Source: Deltaproteobacteria bacterium | GTDB taxonomy: Bacteria > Desulfobacterota > Binatia > UBA9968 | DNA length: 5,094 nt | Assembly: GCA_020027655.1 (NCBI GenBank) | Contig: JAHKKJ010000335.1 | Location: 1 to 5,094 of the forward strand | Direction of reading: 5' to 3' | Shown here: positions 1 to 5,094 of the stretch, one piece after another | How the letters are laid out: every line of letters begins with the position of its first letter | How positions within the stretch are numbered: the stretch's first letter is position 1 | Position numbers and translations under genes: made by a program | The notes under the pieces: generated by a model | Database searches by the model: none | The model's input: the letters and a program-made list of their open reading frames with translations, nothing else | Told to the model about the DNA's origin: nothing

Positions 1-490
1 GCACCGCTACCATACTGAGGCCCCAAAGCATGACCACGAAAAGCTCCGGCGAGCCCATCAGGTAGATTAAAGGCCTAGCCGCAGGAATCGCCAAAGCCAG
101 AGTAAAGGTTCCGATCAGACATCCCATTCCCCCAGCCATGAAAGACGCCCCGAGAGCACGCCGTCCTTCGCCGCGTTTGCCCATCGGGTAACCGTCCAGC
201 ACAGTGGCCTGGGAGCCGGAGCCTCCAGGGATACCAAAGAGGATCGGCAGGTAAGCCGCACAAATGGCGCTCACGGAGCTGGCGCCAATCAAGAGAGCGA
301 TCCCAGTTATGGGCTCCCACTTGATGACTATAGGCAGTGCAATGGCATAGACGAGCGGCATGCCCAGGCCTTGAGGCGCTACCGCCGTGAACGTGCCGAT
401 GCTGACGCCAATCATCATAGCCAGGAACACCTTGAGCTGAAGTAGACTTAAGAAACCCTTAGCGGCTGCATCGAACAGTGAGATCTCCAT
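1..490 (-). CDS. tctA: TctA-family large permease subunit of a tripartite tricarboxylate transporter, 5' part only
   Basis: The frame is open from ATG at 490..488 to the window edge, giving the first 163 residues of a protein that is about 500 residues in the family. TctA is the large inner-membrane subunit that moves organic acids handed over by a periplasmic TctC/Bug receptor, driven by an ion gradient. Visible marks are hydrophobic segments at about residues 20-35, 45-57, 62-85, 115-137 and 150-163; the first family loop near 37-44, reading APQGLGMP where PGLG is usual; and the second, FGIPGGSGSQATVLDGYPMG at about 85-104, followed by KRGEGRRALG. LDGYPM is a strong TctA hallmark. The GIPG version, instead of NTPG, resembles a TctA subgroup I recall with FGVPG. 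The start is supported by GAGGA at 500..496 and by family N-terminal length. The gene begins 14 nt after the last receptor stop, so it is probably cotranscribed and perhaps translationally coupled. The C-terminal two thirds are not visible. Confidence 0.9.
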   Translation of the reverse strand, partial: MEISLFDAAAKGFLSLLQLKVFLAMMIGVSIGTFTAVAPQGLGMPLVYAIALPIVIKWEPITGIALLIGASSVSAICAAYLPILFGIPGGSGSQATVLDGYPMGKRGEGRRALGASFMAGGMGCLIGTFTLALAIPAARPLIYLMGSPELFVVMLWGLSMVAV

Positions 491-495
491 ATCAA

Positions 496-500
496 TCCTC
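496..500 (-). promoter_or_regulatory. Ribosome binding site of tctA
   Basis: Read on the minus strand, GAGGA lies 5 nt before ATG at 490..488, inside the 14-nt gap after the preceding stop codon. It is a moderate Shine-Dalgarno match and supports the chosen tctA start. Confidence 0.6.
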
Positions 501-504
501 GTTG

Positions 505-1542
505 CTATTGTGATGGCAGAGGCCCCGGGCCGACCATCTTCTTGTAAAGCTCGATGATCTCCGAATCCGGTCGAAGCGCTCCGATCGCCTTTTCTATCTC
601 ATCGGCGGTTACCGGCGCCAGATCATCGCCGACGAGTTTTTTGTACTCCGTTTGGTAAGCGGGATCGTTAAAAGTCTTGCGCACCGCTTCTTTGAGGATA
701 TCAGCGCGCTCCTTGGGTGTGCCCGGCGGTAAGATATAAGGTCCGCCCGTGACTCGGGAGGCGCGAAACATTTCGATCACGCCGCGGGCTCTTTCAGACC
801 GAGCGAAGCTCGCGATCTCGGGAAGGTAGGAAAAGCGCGGATGCTTTTTTCCTGCCGGTGCCTCTAGAATCCCGTGAAGGTCCATCAGTCCCTTTTCGAC
901 GAATTCAGGAGTGCGCCGGACGAGCGTCTCCGCGAGGTTGGGTCTGGCATCGAGCTCACCGCGCACCAAAGCGCCGTCGAGTTCAACGCCAGAATAGCCG
1001 GTGACGAATCTTGCGTCTTTGAGGCCAAGGGCGTAAGCGAAAAGCCTGCCGACCACGTAGATCGTATGACCGACGGCCTGAGCGCCGATCCTTACGCCGC
1101 TCGCAGCCCGAAGCTTATCCAGGTCGCTCAGGCCAGCCTCCTTTCTGCTATGAAAAATATAGTGGGCGACGCCATCGGGCGCGCCGAGATAGATGAACTT
1201 GCCGATGTCATAGTCGACCCCTGGCTCCTTTAGCACGGCTAATATTAAAAAACCGCTGACCGGCGTCGCCATGGTGAGACCATCCGGCCGGGCTACCCTG
1301 TACATAAAGTTCGCGGCTTTCCGTCCTCCCGCGCCGGGCATGTATTCTGTGATGATCGTCGGCTCGCCAGGGATATGTTTCTTAAGAAAGTGTGTCAGCG
1401 CCCTGGTCCGCATGTCTAAAGTCCCGCCTGGCTCAGTGCCAGCGATCATCGTAATGGTTTTGCCCTCGTAGAAGGATTGCCCAATAGCAGCTTCGGCGAC
1501 AAAAATCAAAAGCAAAATAGCAGCGCTTACAATGGTAATCAT
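505..1542 (-). CDS. TctC/Bug-type periplasmic receptor of a TTT system (receptor copy 5, adjacent to tctA)
   Basis: This 345-residue protein is a periplasmic organic-acid receptor of the TctC/Bug family, expected to close around a carboxylate ligand and dock on TctA. Residues 1-21 form a hydrophobic Sec signal ending AAIG, with mature start near QSFYEGKT. Family segments follow: PGGTLDMRTR (38-47), IPGEPT (58-63), GGRKAAN (72-78), RPDGLT (85-90), VGHTIYVVGRLFAY (157-170), RGELDAR (194-200) and LPPGTPKER (271-279). The ATG at 1542 is the only upstream choice because an in-frame TGA lies at 1554..1552. It is odd in three ways: no clear Shine-Dalgarno sequence, no Lys or Arg in the signal peptide n-region (MITIVSAA), and a C-terminus LPSQ instead of LPPR. 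It is the receptor closest to the permease gene. The family is clear; the substrate cannot be read from the sequence. Confidence 0.9.
   Translation of the reverse strand: MITIVSAAILLLIFVAEAAIGQSFYEGKTITMIAGTEPGGTLDMRTRALTHFLKKHIPGEPTIITEYMPGAGGRKAANFMYRVARPDGLTMATPVSGFLILAVLKEPGVDYDIGKFIYLGAPDGVAHYIFHSRKEAGLSDLDKLRAASGVRIGAQAVGHTIYVVGRLFAYALGLKDARFVTGYSGVELDGALVRGELDARPNLAETLVRRTPEFVEKGLMDLHGILEAPAGKKHPRFSYLPEIASFARSERARGVIEMFRASRVTGGPYILPPGTPKERADILKEAVRKTFNDPAYQTEYKKLVGDDLAPVTADEIEKAIGALRPDSEIIELYKKMVGPGPLPSQ
713..741 (-). repeat. 29-nt tract shared with 1814..1842
   Basis: This tract matches 1814..1842 at 28 of 29 positions; the only difference is at 721 (g here, t at 1822). It encodes the PYILPPGTPK region of the receptor and keeps third-codon positions identical, while flanking DNA diverges quickly. 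Confidence 0.6.
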
Positions 1543-1605
1543 AAGTTCACGTCACTAGGCCGGACCATCTTTGGTCAAAGTACCGCAGGATGCGCATGTC
1601 TTTCG
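1543..1605 (-). other. 63-nt spacer between receptor genes with a possible 16-codon leader ORF and a short inverted repeat
   Basis: This is the longest gap in the operon (the others are 14, 19, 24 and 34 nt). On the minus strand it contains ATG at 1597..1595 opening a 16-codon frame (MRILRYFDQRWSGLVT) that stops with TGA at 1549..1547, 4 nt before the ATG of the next receptor. It also holds the 12-nt near-palindrome CTTTGGTCAAAG at 1569..1580 (5-bp arms, 2-nt centre). The gap has no good Shine-Dalgarno for the receptor that follows. The short frame may be chance; if translated, it could deliver ribosomes to the weak downstream start. Confidence 0.25.
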
Positions 1606-2676
1606 CTAGCGCGGCGGCAGCGAGCCAGCGCCGGATAATTTTTTAAGCAGTTCTTGGATCTCTGCATCCCGCGGCATCTCCCTGATCACCCGGGAGAGTT
1701 CTGCTGCGCTCAGAGGTGAAGGATCGTCGTCGACCAGTTTCCTGAAGTATTTTGGGAACTCTGGATCTTTAAAGGTCCGGCGCATCGCCTCTTCAAGAAT
1801 CTCAACCCGGTCTTTGGGTGTTCCCGGCGGTAAGATATAAGGCGAGCCGACGCCGCGGAAAGCCCGTGAAACAGCCAACAGCTTTTTTTCCCTTTCGCTC
1901 TTGGCGAAACTTTCGATCTCTGGAAGGTGGCTAAGACGGGGATGTGGTAACCCTTTCGGGATCTCCATAATCGCGTGAAAGTTCATTATTTTTTTGTCTA
2001 ACCACTCCGGATTACGGCGCAACACCGATACCGCCGCGTTGGCTCTAGCATCGAGCTCGCCATTCACCAGAGCTACGTCCACTTCGGGGGCCGTGTAACC
2101 CACGATGAACTTCGGTTCTTTCATGTCCAAGAAGTACGCAAAGAGCCGCCCTGCGACGTACGAAGTATGACCGACGGTTTGCCCCCCAATCCTAATACCA
2201 GGCTTTGCCTTGAGTTTCTCCAAGTTATCTAGTCCGAGTTCCCTTCGCGTGTAGATGACCGAGTGATTTTCATGCTCTGGCGTACCGAGATAAATGAACT
2301 TGTCGACATCATAAGAGACGCCTTGTTCGCGCATGATGCCCAAACCCACGATCGCGCCGCTGGCCGCGCCTATGGTGAGCCCATCGGGGCGGACCGAATG
2401 ATAGACGTGATTTGCCCCTTTCCGACCGCCTCCGCCGTCCATGTACTCAAGCACGACCGTTGGATTTCCCGGGATATGTTTTCGCAGGAAGGGAACCATG
2501 GCTTTTATGCGAAGATCTCCGCTTCCTCCGGGAGCCGTGGTCGCGATTAGGGTGACCGTTTTGCCTTCGTAAAAATTAGCTTGGGAGTACACATGAGTCG
2601 GTAAAAACCCGACAGAAACGAATAAGGCGGTTAGAAGCACCGCTGCTGATAAAAATCTGCATTTGCAATCCTTCAT
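1606..2676 (-). CDS. TctC/Bug-type periplasmic receptor of a TTT system (receptor copy 4)
   Basis: This 356-residue protein is the longest complete receptor of the set. It starts with a classical Sec signal: basic n-region MKDCKCR, hydrophobic core about 8-25, and likely cleavage after HVYS (residue 31) before QANFYEGKT. Cysteines 4 and 6 precede the hydrophobic core and do not form a lipobox, so a soluble periplasmic protein is expected. Family segments are APGGSGDLRIK (48-58), IPGNPTVV (68-75), GGGGRKGAN (81-89), RPDGLTIG (96-103), VGHTSYVAGRLFAY (168-181), NGELDARANAA (205-215) and LPPGTPKDR (282-290). The tail is GSLPPR. ATG at 2676 is backed by GGAGGG 5 nt upstream. The region TPEHENHSVIYTRR (132-145) differs strongly from the matching part of the other copies and may shape ligand choice, though this is inference. 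The ligand is unknown; a di- or tricarboxylate or aromatic acid is the family expectation. Confidence 0.92.
   Translation of the reverse strand: MKDCKCRFLSAAVLLTALFVSVGFLPTHVYSQANFYEGKTVTLIATTAPGGSGDLRIKAMVPFLRKHIPGNPTVVLEYMDGGGGRKGANHVYHSVRPDGLTIGAASGAIVGLGIMREQGVSYDVDKFIYLGTPEHENHSVIYTRRELGLDNLEKLKAKPGIRIGGQTVGHTSYVAGRLFAYFLDMKEPKFIVGYTAPEVDVALVNGELDARANAAVSVLRRNPEWLDKKIMNFHAIMEIPKGLPHPRLSHLPEIESFAKSEREKKLLAVSRAFRGVGSPYILPPGTPKDRVEILEEAMRRTFKDPEFPKYFRKLVDDDPSPLSAAELSRVIREMPRDAEIQELLKKLSGAGSLPPR
1814..1842 (-). repeat. 29-nt tract shared with 713..741
   Basis: Partner of the tract at 713..741, at the corresponding place in the neighbouring receptor gene. The matching core includes cccggcggtaagatataagg. 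It may be a short gene-conversion tract or a chance retention of ancestral codons. Confidence 0.6.
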
Positions 2677-2681
2677 GATCG

Positions 2682-2687
2682 CCCTCC
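2682..2687 (-). promoter_or_regulatory. Ribosome binding site of the 1606..2676 receptor
   Basis: GGAGGG on the minus strand lies 5 nt before ATG at 2676..2674. It is a strong match in the 24-nt gap after the previous stop and fixes the start. Confidence 0.75.
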
Positions 2688-2700
2688 GTAGATCTTTCCT

Positions 2701-3756
2701 TTAGCGCGGCGGGAGCGGCTGCGGCCCGGCAAGCCGGTTAAAAAGCGCGATGGTCTCGGCGTCCCGCGGCAGTTCCCGAATGGCTTTTTGATTTTCTTCG
2801 GGCAGAAGCGGGGTGGGCTCCTCGCTGACGAGCTTGAGGTGCTCTTTGTAAAACTCGGGGTCCTTGAGGCTCTTGGTCATCGCCTGTTTGAGGATTTCGA
2901 TCCGGTCCGCGGGCGTTCGTGGGGAAGCGAAAAACGGCGAACCCGTAAGCCGCAAATTACGAAACATCGCCAGCACTTTTCGCTCTTTCTCGGACTTAGC
3001 GAAAGTTTCAATCTCGGGCAGGTGACCAAAGCGGGGATATTTGTTTCCCCTCGGAACTTCCATCAAGGCGTGTAGATCAATTTTGTTCGCCGATATCCAT
3101 TCGGGATTGCGCACGAGATGATCGTCGGTGGTACCCAAAGCGTCGAGCTCCCCGGACATGAAAGCAACATCGCGCTCAGGGGTCGAATAGCCGGTGACAA
3201 ACTTGGGATCTTTGAGAGGCAGAACCCAAGCAAAGAGCCTGCCGATATTATAGATAGTGTGGCCGACGGATTGCGCGCCAACGCGCACGCCTGGGGCTGA
3301 GCGGAGCTTCTCCAGCGTCGTCAGACCGGTTTCCCTTCGGGTCAAGAAAAAATAATGAGTGGAACTATAGGTCGACCCGAGAAAAATTAGCTTATCGATG
3401 TCGTACTGCACTCCGGTTTCGCCGAGAACCGCGCTCGACACCATACCGCTGCCGGCGTTTCCGATGGTCAATCCATCGGGCGCCGCCGATCCATAAATAT
3501 AGTTGCCGGCCTTGCGGCCGCCTCCTCCCGGCATGAACTCATGAACGATGGTGGGATTTCCGGGGATGTATTTCTGCAGAAACGGCACCAGCGCTTTTAC
3601 CCGCAGGTCTCCTGAGCCGCCGGCGTCGCGCCCGTGCACGATTCTAAGCGTTTTTCCCCGATAAAAATCGGACTGCGAATAGAGGAAGTCAGGGAGCAAG
3701 ACCAGCTGAGTTAAAAGCGCACAGCATAGAATCCGCGTCATGATTTTTATTGCCAT
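2701..3756 (-). CDS. TctC/Bug-type periplasmic receptor of a TTT system (receptor copy 3, loop-divergent)
   Basis: This 351-residue receptor has a Sec signal MAIKIMTRILCCALL... with likely cleavage after FLYS (residue 27), giving mature QSDFYRGKT. Cys11 and Cys12 do not sit in a lipobox. Shared segments are present: GGSGDLRVK (46-54), IPGNPTIV (64-71), GGGGRKAGN (77-85), APDGLTIG (92-99), VGHTIYNIGRLFAW (164-177) and SGELDA (201-206). Several otherwise conserved places have changed: RDAGG replaces PGG in the first loop, DALGTTDDHLV replaces the DARxNxA or DARATAA segment and is one residue shorter, and SPRTPADR (278-285) replaces PPGTPK[DE]R. The tail is PLPPR. With its upstream neighbour it shares a YSSxHxxFLTRR stretch (130-141), marking these two as close relatives. 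ATG at 3756 is chosen over the in-frame ATG at 3741 because AAGGAGA lies 7 nt before it. The changes suggest altered ligand choice or relaxed constraint. Confidence 0.92.
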   Translation of the reverse strand: MAIKIMTRILCCALLTQLVLLPDFLYSQSDFYRGKTLRIVHGRDAGGSGDLRVKALVPFLQKYIPGNPTIVHEFMPGGGGRKAGNYIYGSAAPDGLTIGNAGSGMVSSAVLGETGVQYDIDKLIFLGSTYSSTHYFFLTRRETGLTTLEKLRSAPGVRVGAQSVGHTIYNIGRLFAWVLPLKDPKFVTGYSTPERDVAFMSGELDALGTTDDHLVRNPEWISANKIDLHALMEVPRGNKYPRFGHLPEIETFAKSEKERKVLAMFRNLRLTGSPFFASPRTPADRIEILKQAMTKSLKDPEFYKEHLKLVSEEPTPLLPEENQKAIRELPRDAETIALFNRLAGPQPLPPR

Positions 3757-3763
3757 GGCTGAG

Positions 3764-3770
3764 TCTCCTT
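3764..3770 (-). promoter_or_regulatory. Ribosome binding site deciding the start of the 2701..3756 receptor
   Basis: AAGGAGA on the minus strand is 7 nt from ATG at 3756 but 22 nt from the alternative in-frame ATG at 3741. The spacing therefore favours the longer protein starting MAIKIM. Confidence 0.75.
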
Positions 3771-3775
3771 CTTAC

Positions 3776-4834
3776 TTACCGCGGCGGCAGCGGCCCCGCG
3801 CCGGCAATTTTCTTGTATAGCTCGATGATCTCGGGCTCGCGGGGGATGTCCCTGATCGCCTTTTCATGGTCTTCGGGGAGGAGCGGCGACGCCTCGTCAC
3901 CGGTGAGCTTTTTATATTCGCGCAGAAATTCCGGGTCCTTATAAGTTTTGCGAAATGCCTCCTGGAGAACGGCGACGCGATCCTTGGGGGTTCCGGGCGG
4001 AACGACGGAGGGACCACCGGCCACTCTGAAAGCGCGCGACAAAATGATCACCTTGCGATCTCTATCCGACCGGGCAAAGCTCTCCAGCTCGGGGAGTTGC
4101 TTGAACTGGGGATGTTTGTCGCCCTTGGGAATTTCAAGGATCGCGTGAAAGTCCACCAAGCCGCCTTCGATCCAGTCCGGGTTTCGCTGCGCCACCGAAT
4201 CAGCCGCGGTGGCCCGAGCATCAACTTCACCCCGTATCAACGCCTGGTCGATCTCAGGGCCCCCATAGCCGGCGATGAATTTGGGGTCCTTGAGACCGAG
4301 AATGTAGGCGAAGAGGCGGCCTTCATTGTAGGTAGAGAAACCCACGGATTGGCCGCCGATCCTGACTCCGGAAGCGGCGGTGAGTTTCTCTATACTGCTC
4401 AAGCCGGCCTGCCTCCTGGTTAAAAAAATCGGATGGTACGAGCTGTAGGGCGACCCCAGATAGAAAAACTTATCGAGATCGTAAAGAACTCCCGATTCTC
4501 CGAGCACCGAAGCAGCAACCATGCCGAGCCCGGGGTTGCCGATCATCAAGCCGTCAGGGCGAGCAGAGCGGTAGACGTGATTTGCGGCCTTTCGGCCTCC
4601 GCCGCCGGGCATATATTCACTGACAATATTCGGGTTCCCCGGAATATATTTCTGCAAGAAGGGAATCATGGCCCTCACTCGCATATCTCCTGTGCCGCCG
4701 GGGTCCCGACCCTGGATGATGGTGATGGTTTTTCCCTTGTAAAAATCCGCTTGCGAAAAAACCCGGTCGGGCAAAATGATCAGATGGGCAAAGAGTGCAA
4801 TCCAAAATGCCACCATCAAACATTTTGTTCTCAC
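3776..4834 (-). CDS. TctC/Bug-type periplasmic receptor of a TTT system (receptor copy 2, GTG start)
   Basis: This 352-residue receptor begins at GTG 4834..4832; the next in-frame ATG is at residue 7 (4816). The GTG is preferred because AGGAGG stands 8 nt upstream and because it places basic residues (MRTKCL) before the hydrophobic core. Likely cleavage is after RVFS (residue 27), giving mature QADFYKGKT. Family segments are RDPGGTGDMRVR (43-54), IPGNPNIV (64-71), GGGGRKAAN (77-85), RPDGLMIG (92-99), VGFSTYNEGRLFAY (164-177), RGEVDARATAADS (201-213) and VPPGTPKDR (278-286). The tail is GPLPPR. VGFST replaces the VGHT[SI] found in the other three complete copies, removing a histidine next to the probable ligand cleft. 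Over the 74 C-terminal residues it matches the upstream partial copy at about 58 positions by hand count, so those two are probably the most recent duplicates. The ligand is unknown. Confidence 0.92.
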   Translation of the reverse strand: MRTKCLMVAFWIALFAHLIILPDRVFSQADFYKGKTITIIQGRDPGGTGDMRVRAMIPFLQKYIPGNPNIVSEYMPGGGGRKAANHVYRSARPDGLMIGNPGLGMVAASVLGESGVLYDLDKFFYLGSPYSSYHPIFLTRRQAGLSSIEKLTAASGVRIGGQSVGFSTYNEGRLFAYILGLKDPKFIAGYGGPEIDQALIRGEVDARATAADSVAQRNPDWIEGGLVDFHAILEIPKGDKHPQFKQLPELESFARSDRDRKVIILSRAFRVAGGPSVVPPGTPKDRVAVLQEAFRKTYKDPEFLREYKKLTGDEASPLLPEDHEKAIRDIPREPEIIELYKKIAGAGPLPPR

Positions 4835-4842
4835 AGCTCACT

Positions 4843-4848
4843 CCTCCT
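4843..4848 (-). promoter_or_regulatory. Ribosome binding site supporting the GTG start of the 3776..4834 receptor
   Basis: AGGAGG on the minus strand, preceded by AA, lies 8 nt before GTG at 4834..4832. It is the best Shine-Dalgarno match in the window and would be 26 nt from the alternative ATG at 4816. Confidence 0.75.
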
Positions 4849-4868
4849 TTTGGGATGGTATGACACCT

Positions 4869-5094
4869 TCAGCGCGGCGGCAGAGGCTCTGCGCCCACGA
4901 GCTTTTTGAACAGGGCGATCGCTTCCGGATCCCGCGGGATTTCTCTGATTGCCTTTTCATGATTTTCGGGCAGAAGCGGCGTCGGCTCGTCGGCGGTAAG
5001 TTTTTTATACTCACGGAAGAACTCGGGATCTCTATAGGTTTTTCGAAAGGCCTCTTGAAGAATCTCTACGCGGTCTTTGGGCGTTCCGGGAGGA
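4869..5094 (-). CDS. TctC/Bug-type periplasmic receptor of a TTT system, C-terminal part only (receptor copy 1)
   Basis: The frame enters from the right edge and ends with TGA at 4871..4869, giving the last 74 residues of another receptor. It starts in the conserved PPGTPKDRVEIL loop and helix, continues through a TYRDPEFFREYKKL segment and PLLPENHEKAIREIP, and ends EPLPPR. These line up with the ends of the other four receptors without gaps against the 3776..4834 copy, with about 58 of 74 identical residues. The signal peptide and ligand loops are outside the window, so nothing can be said of its substrate. The gap to the next gene is 34 nt and contains that gene's strong ribosome binding site. 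The array may continue further upstream. Confidence 0.88.
   Translation of the reverse strand, partial: PPGTPKDRVEILQEAFRKTYRDPEFFREYKKLTADEPTPLLPENHEKAIREIPRDPEAIALFKKLVGAEPLPPR

Larger units (their letters stand above)
505..5094 (-). repeat. Tandem gene array: five diverged TctC/Bug receptor copies
   Basis: Start codons of the complete copies lie at 4834, 3756, 2676 and 1542, and stop codons end at 4869, 3776, 2701, 1606 and 505, giving a repeat period of about 1.08 to 1.13 kb. All copies face the same way and keep the same order of sequence segments. The repeat is clear at protein level and patchy at DNA level, so the duplications are old or the copies have diverged quickly. The right-hand limit is outside the window. 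Confidence 0.9.

Noticed and set aside
75..320. 81-codon minus-strand open frame inside the permease gene
   Set aside because: It overlaps the TctA frame in another reading frame, and TctA carries the recognisable transmembrane pattern and LDGYPM motif. The alternative is Arg- and Trp-rich with no family match.
1550..1578. Possible sigma-70 promoter with TTGACC (1578..1573, minus strand) as -35
   Set aside because: At 16-18 nt spacing no sequence resembles TATAAT (gtgacg at 17 nt). It is too weak to call a promoter.
1609..1622. GC-rich ends of the receptor genes as intrinsic terminators
   Set aside because: They are not self-complementary stems followed by a T-run on the minus strand; they simply encode the LPPR tail.
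2640..2676. Receptors as lipoproteins, because Cys occurs near several N-termini
   Set aside because: The cysteines (residues 4 and 6, 11 and 12, or 5) sit before or at the start of the hydrophobic core without an L-[AS]-[GA]-C lipobox. The signal peptides end in VYS, VFS, LYS or AIG, typical of signal peptidase I sites.
874..3300. Plus-strand open frames at 874..1233, 1271..1471, 2263..2550, 2788..3075 and 3118..3300
   Set aside because: All are antisense to well-supported receptor genes and encode low-complexity or unrecognisable peptides. They are shadows of the sense frames.
4835..4868. Start of the 3776..4834 receptor at an alternative GTG or ATG (4841)
   Set aside because: The upstream alternative is in another frame that does not encode the receptor. 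The GTG at 4834 is in frame and correctly spaced from AGGAGG.
3866..4909. Long plus-strand open frames at 3866..4423 (185 codons) and 4433..4909 (158 codons)
   Set aside because: They lie antisense to a clear receptor gene, have no recognisable family features, and similar antisense frames recur at matching places in the other copies, as expected from shared sense codon use.

Overview
The window is part of a single minus-strand operon for a tripartite tricarboxylate transporter (TTT). Read in the direction of transcription (high to low coordinates) it holds the 3' end of one TctC/Bug-type periplasmic receptor gene (4869..5094), four complete paralogous receptor genes (3776..4834, 2701..3756, 1606..2676, 505..1542), and the 5' third of a TctA-type large permease gene (1..490). 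Gaps between genes are only 14 to 63 nt, so one polycistronic transcript is likely. No tRNA, rRNA, CRISPR array, insertion sequence or intrinsic terminator was recognised, and no non-coding stretch reaches 300 nt.

The receptors share one plan: a Sec signal peptide, a start of the mature protein near Q-[SA]-x-FYxGKT, a glycine-rich first ligand loop (xGGxxDxR), an IPGxPT/GGRKxAN segment, a PDGL turn, a VGxxxYxxGRLFA segment, a GE[LV]DA segment and a C-terminal tail that reads LPPR in four of five copies (LPSQ in the last). They are clearly products of tandem duplication, with a repeat period of about 1.08 to 1.13 kb, but have diverged enough that they are likely to bind different organic acids. 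The natural reading is several high-affinity receptors feeding one shared TctA channel in the inner membrane. The small subunit TctB is not between the last receptor and tctA, where it is commonly found; it may lie downstream of the window, be fused to TctA, or be elsewhere.

Organism: a diderm bacterium is implied by periplasmic TTT receptors. The base composition looks mildly GC-rich by eye. Receptors of this style (FYxGKT...IPGNPT...GGRKAAN) with multi-copy expansion recall, from memory only, uncultured soil or sediment lineages such as Rokubacteria/Methylomirabilota, Tectomicrobia or Binatota, as well as Bug-rich proteobacteria. This is a weak inference.

The most notable points are the five-fold receptor array next to one permease, the absence of tctB at its usual place, the drift of ligand-loop residues in the 2701..3756 copy, the weak translation signals and uncharged signal peptide of the 505..1542 copy, and a near-identical 29-nt tract shared by two otherwise diverged copies.
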